The position numbers and the translations under genes are program-made. The notes below the pieces were generated by a model, which saw only the letters and a program-made list of their open reading frames with translations, made no database searches and was not told the DNA's origin. Below, in pieces: positions 1-5,514 of a stretch of DNA of 5,514 nt. The DNA lies in the NCBI GenBank assembly GCA_008501575.1, contig QQUO01000349.1, positions 1-5,514 on the forward strand. Direction: 5' to 3'. Every line of letters begins with the position of its first letter. Positions within the stretch are counted from its first letter, which is position 1. The stretch is from Pseudomonadota bacterium. Its GTDB lineage: Bacteria; Pseudomonadota; Gammaproteobacteria; Xanthomonadales; Marinicellaceae.

Positions 1-2
1 AT

Positions 3-1712
3 AGCTTTAATTACTCGGTCGATAATGGCCACAGCTATTCCTCACCGGTCAGAATACCGAATTCCCCGGTTTATTCCACTTTGGCCCTTGGTCCTAATGG
101 GGAACTTTATATTGCCGGTGTCTGGGGGGATGGTAATTTAGATGATTTGTATTTGCTTAAAACGCAGAACCCCTTGTCGGTTATGTTTCCAAACTTTAGC
201 CAGGTTACTCCCTTGGATTTAGACGGTTTTATGGCCATTGGTGGTGTTAATCCCCTGGGTTTGCTTGGGCAAATGTGGGTGGCTGTGGATAAATCTAATC
301 GACATACCCGTGGCCGTGTTTATGTGTTTAGTTCAATTAATGCTTTTGGTTACGACCCCTTAGATGTTCAATTTATTGTGAGCCATGATGAGGGCCAAAG
401 TTTTTCAGCACCAAAACGCATCAATGATGATGGTGATATCAGCAACTGGCAATGGTTTGGTACCATGGGGGTGGCACCCAATGGACGCATTGATCTGATA
501 TGGTTAGACACCCGTAACGACATGGGTTCAGGGTATAAAATTTTATCACAATTGTTTTATAGTTATTCCTATGACGGCGGTCATAGTTTTTCTGCCAACC
601 AACCCATTTCGGCACCGTTTTATCATAATTTAGGCTATCCGGTACAGCGCAAGATGGGTGACTATATTGATATTGTTTCAGATAATCAAGGCGCTCACAT
701 TGCCTATACCGCCACTTTTACCGGTGGCCAAGATGTCTATTATTTACGGGTCAAGCCCGCCGCTTATGAAGAAAACCCTTACTTTCCGGGTCATCATCTG
801 GACAGTATATGGCATCATCCACAGGTGCCGAGACAAGGTCTGTTTAGTCGAACATTGGTGGCCAATCCAGATGAAGCAGAGCCACAATTAATTCAATATG
901 AAGCGGTTTTTACTGAGACACCCACCGGCCAACCCACTTGGTTTGTGTTGGAAGCAGCCCAACCCAAAGAAGATGATCAGGTGGTGTTTCCGATTCTTTA
1001 TCCAACCGGAGACCTGAGTTCCCACAGTGCCGCGTTATCAATCATTGGTTTGGCCACAAAATCACGGGTTTATGATGCACAGGGCGAATTGGTGCCTAAT
1101 CGAATGAAATATGTGTTTGATATGACTGAAGAACGATTTGCCGAAGTGGCGGAATTAGCCGGTGAAACTGACTATTTTGACCCTGATTTTTATCGAAACA
1201 ATCCTTTTTACACCCAACTCAAATCAATCACCTTACATCAATTGGTGGCTTCACAACAGCCACGAGAAGCCGCTTGTGAGTTACAAGGCCTGCCATTATT
1301 GAACAGCGAAGAAATCGCTGAAGGTCGGGTGTCCGTGGTGTACAACCGAGACAATAAAAATGCCCAATTTGCGGGTGATTTTGGATACCAAAAGGTACTT
1401 GATGAAGCGAACCAGCTACAAATTGTTTTAGATGACAATGGCTTGGCCATTCCTGAATGGTATGTGATGGAAACCACCGAGGGGGATGTGGTGAATGACA
1501 GCAGCACCACCAATGTGCGATACAAGACCCAAGGTGGCAATGGGTTTTTTGTGGCTAATGCGCCGGATCCTGGATTAATCGATGGTGGTATTGAACAGGT
1601 CACACGAATCAATGCATCACAAATTGAAACCACCCGTGACAATGGCGTTCGTGAGATATTGTCTGTCTTGGCTTATGGCAGTTATTGTGGTCGTGATTTA
1701 ACCACCAACTGA
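3..1712 (+). CDS. Secreted sialidase-like (BNR/Asp-box) beta-propeller protein, 5' partial
   Basis: The reading frame is open from position 3, so the true start and any signal peptide lie left of the window; the TTG at 81 is internal, because an Asp-box is encoded before it. The visible 569 residues contain three Asp-boxes of the S-x-D-x-G-x-[ST]-[FY] type: SVDNGHSY (15-38), SHDEGQSF (381-404) and SYDGGHSF (567-590). These mark blades of a sialidase-like propeller. Between and after them are typical propeller stretches such as GRIDLIWLDTRND and MGDYIDIVSD. The propeller ends near position 750. About 320 further residues form a region I cannot assign, with two related PxW[FY]V[LM]E segments (933-953 and 1452-1472) and two cysteines that could form a disulfide. 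Asp-box proteins are usually exported glycan hydrolases or adhesion proteins. The catalytic arginine triad and FRIP motif cannot be checked here, so sialidase activity is not established. The family call is fairly sure, the function is not. Confidence 0.8.
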   Translation, partial: SFNYSVDNGHSYSSPVRIPNSPVYSTLALGPNGELYIAGVWGDGNLDDLYLLKTQNPLSVMFPNFSQVTPLDLDGFMAIGGVNPLGLLGQMWVAVDKSNRHTRGRVYVFSSINAFGYDPLDVQFIVSHDEGQSFSAPKRINDDGDISNWQWFGTMGVAPNGRIDLIWLDTRNDMGSGYKILSQLFYSYSYDGGHSFSANQPISAPFYHNLGYPVQRKMGDYIDIVSDNQGAHIAYTATFTGGQDVYYLRVKPAAYEENPYFPGHHLDSIWHHPQVPRQGLFSRTLVANPDEAEPQLIQYEAVFTETPTGQPTWFVLEAAQPKEDDQVVFPILYPTGDLSSHSAALSIIGLATKSRVYDAQGELVPNRMKYVFDMTEERFAEVAELAGETDYFDPDFYRNNPFYTQLKSITLHQLVASQQPREAACELQGLPLLNSEEIAEGRVSVVYNRDNKNAQFAGDFGYQKVLDEANQLQIVLDDNGLAIPEWYVMETTEGDVVNDSSTTNVRYKTQGGNGFFVANAPDPGLIDGGIEQVTRINASQIETTRDNGVREILSVLAYGSYCGRDLTTN

Positions 1713-1724
1713 AGCTAATTTGCT

Positions 1725-1754
1725 TTAGCAGCAAGGCTTAAAATCAGTTATGAT
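1725..1754 (+). promoter_or_regulatory. Sigma70-like promoter for proS
   Basis: A good -10 hexamer TATGAT (1749-1754, five of six consensus bases) follows a weaker -35 candidate TTAGCA (1725-1730, four of six) with an 18-base spacer. Transcription would start near 1761, leaving a leader of only about 23 bases before the proS ATG at 1784. The position, in the short gap between the sialidase-like gene and proS, supports the assignment. It was found by eye only. Confidence 0.5.
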
Positions 1755-1783
1755 ACGCCTTTCGTTTATATTATTTACAAAGC

Positions 1784-3490
1784 ATGCGTACTTCCCAATT
1801 CCACCTTGTTACGCGCAAGGAAACCCCTCAAGATGCCGAAATTATTTCCCATCAGTTGATGATTCGAGCTGGTCTGATTCGTAAACTCGGAGCCGGATTG
1901 TATACTTGGTCACCATTGGGTTTTCGGGTGTTGCGAAAAGTCGAACACATTATTCGTCAGGAAATGGACGCCTCAGGGGCCTTGGAAATGCTGATGCCGG
2001 CGGTGCAACCGAAAGAATTGTGGCAGGAAACCGGCCGAATTGAAGATTTTGGTGGTCAGCTATTGGCGATGACCGATCGGGCTGGTCGGGACTATTTTTT
2101 TGGCCCCACCCATGAAGAGGTTATCACTGAATTTGTGCGTGACGAGATTACCTCCTATAAACAATTGCCGATTAATTTTTATCAAATTCAGACAAAATTT
2201 CGGGATGAAATCAGACCGCGGTTTGGGGTCATGCGTTCCCGTGAATTTATCATGAAAGACGCCTACTCATTTCATCTGTCGGTGGAGTCATTGGATGACA
2301 CTTATCGTTTGATGGAACAAACCTACAGCAACATATTAACGCACATGGGTCTACATTTCCGCTGTGTGCTGGCTGACTCCGGGGCCATTGGTGGTTCCGG
2401 CTCACAGGAATTCCACGTGCTTGCTGACAGTGGTGAAGATGCCATTATGTATTCAGACACCGGTGATTATGCCGCCAACATTGAAAAATGCGAAGCGGTG
2501 AGTTTAATCGCAGAACGGGCTGCACCACAACAGGCCTTAAAGCAAGTGGCCACGCCCAATCAAAAGACCATTGATCAAGTGGCTGAATTTTTAGGTATTC
2601 AACAACAGCAGATGGTTAAAACCTTGTTGGTTGATGGTGTCGATGGCCCGGTGGCTCTGGTGGTGCGTGGCGATCACCAATTAAGTGAAGTCAAAGCAGC
2701 ACATTTACCCGAAGTGGCAACGCCATTACGCTTTTTAGATGAAAAGGAAGTACAAAAACTGACCGGCTGTGATGTCGGTTCCATTGGGGTCAAAGACTTA
2801 AACTGCCCGATTATTGTTGATTTAACGGTGGCTCATATGAGTGATTTTGTCTGTGGAGCCAATCAAGATAATCACCATTTAACCGGGGTTAATTGGCAAC
2901 GGGATGCTGATTTTCAACAACAAGCCGACATTCGCGAAGCCCAGGCAGGTGACCCGAGCCCTGATGGCCAGGGTGTGTTAAAACAAGCACGCGGAATTGA
3001 AGTGGGGCATATTTTTCAATTGGGTGACAAATACTCCAAAGCCATGAATGCCGTGGTATTAAATGACAAAGGACAAGCCCAAGCCTTGCAAATGGGTTGC
3101 TACGGCATGGGTGTGTCGCGCTTGGTGGCGGCTGCCATTGAACAAAATCATGACGACAATGGCATTATCTGGCCGACTGCCTTGGCGCCATTTCAAGTGG
3201 CAATTCTGCCCATGAATTATCAAAAATCAACACAAGTCAAAAAAGCCGCTGATGAACTTCATCAACAGCTCAGCGATGCCGGCATTGAGGTGATTTTAGA
3301 TGACCGTAAGGTGCGCCCCGGTTTTATGTTGTCCGATTTTGAATTGTTGGGTATTCCGCATCAAGTCATTATCGGGGACCGTTCTTTGGATGAAGGTCAT
3401 GTCGAATATCGCTACCGAGAAAAAATGGATAAACAAAAAGTTGAGCGTGCTAAAATACACGATTTTCTGTGCCAACAAATTAGCTCATGA
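1784..3490 (+). CDS. proS: Prolyl-tRNA synthetase (bacterial type, with INS editing domain)
   Basis: This cytoplasmic class II aminoacyl-tRNA synthetase charges tRNA-Pro with proline using ATP. At 568 residues it is close to the usual length of about 570 for the bacterial form. The start MRTSQF is the conserved N-terminus, and the upstream frame meets a TGA at 1751 with no other start codon between. Motif 1 lies around residues 36-75, motif 2 around 105-155 (FGPTHEE, then FRDEIRPRFGVMRSREF) and motif 3 at 438-447 (GCYGMGVSRL). The insertion (INS) domain, roughly residues 225-400, hydrolyses mischarged Ala-tRNA-Pro. Its residues K279, D346 and H365 match, as I recall, E. coli K279, D350 and H369, so editing should be intact. 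The C-terminal anticodon-binding domain runs from about 470 to the end (LDDRKVRPGFM at 505-515, then IPHQVIIGDR). The start lacks a clear Shine-Dalgarno sequence. The stop overlaps the next gene. Identification is very secure. Confidence 0.98.
   Translation: MRTSQFHLVTRKETPQDAEIISHQLMIRAGLIRKLGAGLYTWSPLGFRVLRKVEHIIRQEMDASGALEMLMPAVQPKELWQETGRIEDFGGQLLAMTDRAGRDYFFGPTHEEVITEFVRDEITSYKQLPINFYQIQTKFRDEIRPRFGVMRSREFIMKDAYSFHLSVESLDDTYRLMEQTYSNILTHMGLHFRCVLADSGAIGGSGSQEFHVLADSGEDAIMYSDTGDYAANIEKCEAVSLIAERAAPQQALKQVATPNQKTIDQVAEFLGIQQQQMVKTLLVDGVDGPVALVVRGDHQLSEVKAAHLPEVATPLRFLDEKEVQKLTGCDVGSIGVKDLNCPIIVDLTVAHMSDFVCGANQDNHHLTGVNWQRDADFQQQADIREAQAGDPSPDGQGVLKQARGIEVGHIFQLGDKYSKAMNAVVLNDKGQAQALQMGCYGMGVSRLVAAAIEQNHDDNGIIWPTALAPFQVAILPMNYQKSTQVKKAADELHQQLSDAGIEVILDDRKVRPGFMLSDFELLGIPHQVIIGDRSLDEGHVEYRYREKMDKQKVERAKIHDFLCQQISS
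3487..3490 (+). promoter_or_regulatory. ATGA stop-start overlap (translational coupling site)
   Basis: The four bases ATGA contain both the ATG of the methyltransferase gene and the TGA of proS. The bases before it (AAATTAGCTC) hold no strong Shine-Dalgarno sequence, so ribosomes finishing proS are the likely source of initiation on the methyltransferase. This implies a shared transcript from the promoter upstream of proS. Confidence 0.8.
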
Positions 3491-4086
3491 GTCGTAAAAT
3501 AGGAAACTCACTGAAGGATTCGGCCTTATTTTTAAAACATGCCATCCAACACCCACTGCAAGTGGGTTATTTATTGCCCTCATCACCTTGGCTGATTCAT
3601 GAAATTGCGGCAACCGCAGAATTATCAGGGCAAAAAAGGATTATTGAATTGGGCCCCGGTACCGGAGGTACCACCAAAGGTTTATTGGCCGCCATGGATG
3701 ATGATGCCAAACTGATCAGCGTTGAAATTAATCCAAAATTTATCGCCCATTTAAAGAAAACCATTGATGATAAACGTTTAACCATTGATGCCAGTGGTGC
3801 GCAAAACCTCGGTGCTATCATTGCCAAACGAAACTGGTCTAATGTCGATGTGATTGTTTCAGGCATTCCTTTTACCACCCTGCCCAAAGGCATGGATCAA
3901 GAAATAATGTCGGCCATTTTTACCACATTGAAGCCCGGAGGTGTATTCTTAGCCTATCAATTACGCGATCATGTCAGCGGTCTGGCAGAACATCTTTTTG
4001 GTCAGCCCAATAAAAAGAAAATAACCTATAAAAACTTCCCGCCCATGAAAATATATACCTGGCGCAAGGCGAGTCAAGCCCAATAA
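3487..4086 (+). CDS. Class I SAM-dependent methyltransferase, phospholipid N-methyltransferase (PmtA)-like
   Basis: The 199-residue protein is a compact Rossmann-fold methyltransferase. The SAM-binding loop is ELGPGTGGTT (54-63), the ribose-binding acidic residue is E80 in SVEIN, and the post-motif segment is LKPGGVFLAYQL (148-159). The pattern PLQVGYLLPSS (23-33) and the motif IV region VSGIPFTTLP (124-133) are typical of the group containing the Rhodobacter/Sinorhizobium PmtA enzymes (COG3963), which are about 200 residues long and methylate phosphatidylethanolamine towards phosphatidylcholine at the inner membrane. The basic N-terminal helix (about 3-21) could be the membrane-binding amphipathic helix of that family. 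Motif IV lacks the N-[IL]-P-[FY] asparagine of KsgA/Erm rRNA dimethylases, arguing against that alternative. The start ATG shares bases with the proS stop (ATGA), and the preceding bases give no good ribosome site, so translation is probably coupled to proS. The fold is certain; the lipid substrate is inferred. Confidence 0.85.
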   Translation: MSRKIGNSLKDSALFLKHAIQHPLQVGYLLPSSPWLIHEIAATAELSGQKRIIELGPGTGGTTKGLLAAMDDDAKLISVEINPKFIAHLKKTIDDKRLTIDASGAQNLGAIIAKRNWSNVDVIVSGIPFTTLPKGMDQEIMSAIFTTLKPGGVFLAYQLRDHVSGLAEHLFGQPNKKKITYKNFPPMKIYTWRKASQAQ

Positions 4087-4092
4087 AAGCCC

Positions 4093-4105
4093 AATCACAG
4101 TGATT
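4093..4105. repeat. 13-base palindrome AATCAC-A-GTGATT between the methyltransferase and kinase genes
   Basis: Two perfect 6-base arms surround a single central base, seven bases after the methyltransferase stop codon. As RNA it could form only a weak 5-bp hairpin with a 3-base loop, and no T-run follows, so it is a poor intrinsic terminator. As DNA it has the dyad symmetry of a dimeric repressor or activator site, placed upstream of the kinase promoter candidate. No known regulator consensus was recognised. Confidence 0.4.
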
Positions 4106-4144
4106 TGCTGACAATTAATACTTTCAGCGACATCGATTTTTGGC

Positions 4145-4150
4145 TACAAT
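4145..4150 (+). promoter_or_regulatory. Candidate -10 element (TACAAT) for the histidine kinase gene
   Basis: TACAAT matches five of six bases of the sigma70 -10 consensus and lies 33 bases before the kinase ATG. No good -35 hexamer sits at the right distance; the bases around 4121-4127 (CTTTCAG) match poorly. The gap is AT-rich and offers other weak -10-like hexamers, so the exact promoter is uncertain. An activator bound upstream could compensate for the weak -35. Confidence 0.3.
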
Positions 4151-4183
4151 CATTATATCAATAACTTTCATAACCACGTAATA

Positions 4184-5514
4184 ATGACCGCTCTAATATT
4201 AAAAAACAAAGACTTTGCAGTGTTTGTCGCCACTTTGTTGATGACATTGTTGACTTACTTTGCCAGCGATCAATGGTTGTGGTCATTGTTGTTGGTTAAT
4301 GTACTGACTTTGGCTGGTTTTTTATTTACGCTACCGGTTATTTTTGAGCGTTATGATAATTATTTTTCGCATCAGGTGGATTGGATTTTACCTCTGGTGG
4401 CGGCGGCTTTTTTAGCCCTTGGTTTTTGGTTTATCCAGTCGGTTAACGAGGCTTTGCTGGTTTCACTATGGCTTATTTGGGTGTTGGCGATTATTTTGTT
4501 CAAACAGTTGACGCCCAAAGAAATGGCGCTGATTACGGCCATCCCTGCCTTAAGTTTATTGGCTTTATTTATTCTTCTGCCCGGCCCCGACATGCAGGTT
4601 AGACAGCCTTTTATGTTTGCATTTATTTTGGTGTTAACCGGCCTGGCAATGGTGGCCGCCAAATTATTTTTGTTCGATGTGGAAATAACACCCGAGAAAA
4701 AAACAGATCCACTACCTGACAGTATTGCCAAGCAGATAAAACGGGCTGAAGAAGCCAGAAAACAAAGCCACCAGTTGAAAGAGGAAATTAAAGAGTTAAA
4801 AGTCAATTTATCCGCGGCGGAAATGGCCAAGATGGAATTTTTAGCCACCATGAGCCATGAAATCCGAACCCCGTTAAATGGTATTGTACCATTGCTGGAC
4901 ATCGTTATGGATACGGAGCTCAATGATTTTCAGAAAGATTATCTCAGTACCGCTCACACCTCTGCCACCCAGATGCAAAAACTGATTGATGATTTGTTGG
5001 ATTATTCAAAAGTGGAGGCGGGTAAATTAACCATCGAAGTAACGGCCCTTAAGGTGCGTAAAGTGATTGAAGAGGTGCTGGATAGTTTAAGTGCATCAGC
5101 AGAACGAAAGGGGCTAGAAATTGAGACCCAAATTGATGATCAAATCAGTCCATTATTACGCGGAGATCCGATCCGTTTGCGTCAAGTTTTGACCAATCTG
5201 CTGTCCAATGCCATTAAGTTTTCTACCCACGGCACAATTACGCTTGAAGCCAAAAAAGTCAAAAACTTTGCCAGTAAAGAGCTGATTCGATTTGTTATAA
5301 AGGATCAGGGTATCGGTATCAGTGAAGACCAACAAGATAAATTATTTAATGCTTTTACCCAGGGCGATAACTCATCCACCCGTAAATGTGGCGGTACCGG
5401 CTTGGGTTTAACCATCAGCCATAAAATTGTCGATTTGTTGAAAGGTAAGATGGGCGTTGAGTCCAAAAAGGGTGTGGGCAGTACTTTTTGGTTTGAGATT
5501 CCATTTTCAAAATC
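4184..5514 (+). CDS. Membrane sensor histidine kinase, probably hybrid, 3' partial
   Basis: The frame starts at ATG 4184, the first start codon after an in-frame TGA at 4109, and stays open to the window edge (443 codons seen). Six hydrophobic helices are predicted at about residues 11-27, 33-54, 67-85, 90-106, 113-133 and 142-164, with only short loops, so no periplasmic sensor domain is present. A charged coiled-coil linker (about 180-217) leads into HisKA with the H-box SHEIRTP (224-230); H225 is the autophosphorylation site, followed by the ExxT phosphatase motif. The ATP-binding domain shows the N-box LTNLLSNAIKFS (336-347, N342), G1 box DQGIGIS (374-380, D374), F-box FNAFTQGD (388-395) and G2 box GGTGLGL (403-409). 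It ends with GSTFWFEIPF. HisKA sequences of this BarA/RpfC-like style are often followed by receiver and Hpt domains, which would lie beyond the window. The signal is unknown. The start lacks a clear Shine-Dalgarno sequence. The kinase call is very secure; the hybrid architecture is inferred. Confidence 0.93.
   Translation, partial: MTALILKNKDFAVFVATLLMTLLTYFASDQWLWSLLLVNVLTLAGFLFTLPVIFERYDNYFSHQVDWILPLVAAAFLALGFWFIQSVNEALLVSLWLIWVLAIILFKQLTPKEMALITAIPALSLLALFILLPGPDMQVRQPFMFAFILVLTGLAMVAAKLFLFDVEITPEKKTDPLPDSIAKQIKRAEEARKQSHQLKEEIKELKVNLSAAEMAKMEFLATMSHEIRTPLNGIVPLLDIVMDTELNDFQKDYLSTAHTSATQMQKLIDDLLDYSKVEAGKLTIEVTALKVRKVIEEVLDSLSASAERKGLEIETQIDDQISPLLRGDPIRLRQVLTNLLSNAIKFSTHGTITLEAKKVKNFASKELIRFVIKDQGIGISEDQQDKLFNAFTQGDNSSTRKCGGTGLGLTISHKIVDLLKGKMGVESKKGVGSTFWFEIPFSK

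Noticed and set aside
1238..1642. Antisense open frame of 134 codons within the sialidase-like gene.
   Set aside because: The sense frame is continuous and protein-like throughout; the antisense product shows no family features.
1714..1734. Two alternative small hairpins after the sialidase-like gene: GCTAA/TTAGC (1714-1729) and TTGCT/AGCAA (1720-1734), mutually exclusive.
   Set aside because: Stems are only 5 bp, no T-run follows, and they overlap the proS -35 region. The evidence is too weak for a terminator or an attenuator.
3300..3497. Short + strand open frame overlapping the end of proS and the start of the methyltransferase.
   Set aside because: It overlaps the conserved ProRS anticodon-binding domain in another frame and has no family features.
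3658..3672. Direct repeat GGTACC-GGA-GGTACC.
   Set aside because: It is explained by the Gly-Thr-Gly-Gly-Thr codons of the SAM-binding loop of the methyltransferase.
4108..4120. CTGACAATTAATA, resembling the -35 region of trp/tac-type promoters.
   Set aside because: At 17-18 bases downstream the sequence is CATCGAT, which is a poor -10, so it does not form a convincing promoter.
4372..4923. Antisense open frame of 183 codons inside the kinase gene.
   Set aside because: It lies opposite a clearly conserved HisKA and transmembrane coding region, has low-complexity composition, and no recognisable domain or start context. It is a shadow frame.

Overview
The window reads as ordinary bacterial chromosome, most likely from a gammaproteobacterium with moderately AT-leaning DNA. 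The prolyl-tRNA synthetase is the long bacterial form with an inserted editing domain and aligns well with what I recall of the E. coli enzyme. The histidine kinase is of the BarA/ArcB/RpfC style common in that class. A secreted sialidase-like protein with Asp-boxes would fit a marine or particle-associated lifestyle, but species cannot be settled from this sequence.

Layout, all on the + strand: (1) positions 1-1712 hold the 3' part of a large gene for a probably secreted beta-propeller protein with three visible Asp-boxes and a C-terminal region of unknown function; its start lies left of the window. (2) A 71-base gap carries a sigma70-like promoter for the next gene. (3) Positions 1784-3490 are proS, complete, with an intact INS editing domain. 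(4) Positions 3487-4086 encode a small SAM-dependent methyltransferase of the phospholipid N-methyltransferase type, overlapping the end of proS by four bases (ATGA). (5) A 97-base gap contains a 13-base palindrome and a weak promoter candidate. (6) From 4184 to the right edge runs a membrane histidine kinase with six predicted transmembrane helices, a short coiled coil and a full HisKA/HATPase core; it has no stop in the window and probably continues into a receiver domain.

proS and the methyltransferase form a translationally coupled pair. The flanking sialidase-like gene and the kinase look like separate transcription units by spacing, although no convincing intrinsic terminator separates them from the pair. 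I see no mobile element, CRISPR array, tRNA, rRNA or riboswitch. No wholly new system is evident. The most interesting points are the undescribed C-terminal part of the propeller protein, the proS-methyltransferase coupling, and the kinase input module, which is almost entirely membrane-embedded.
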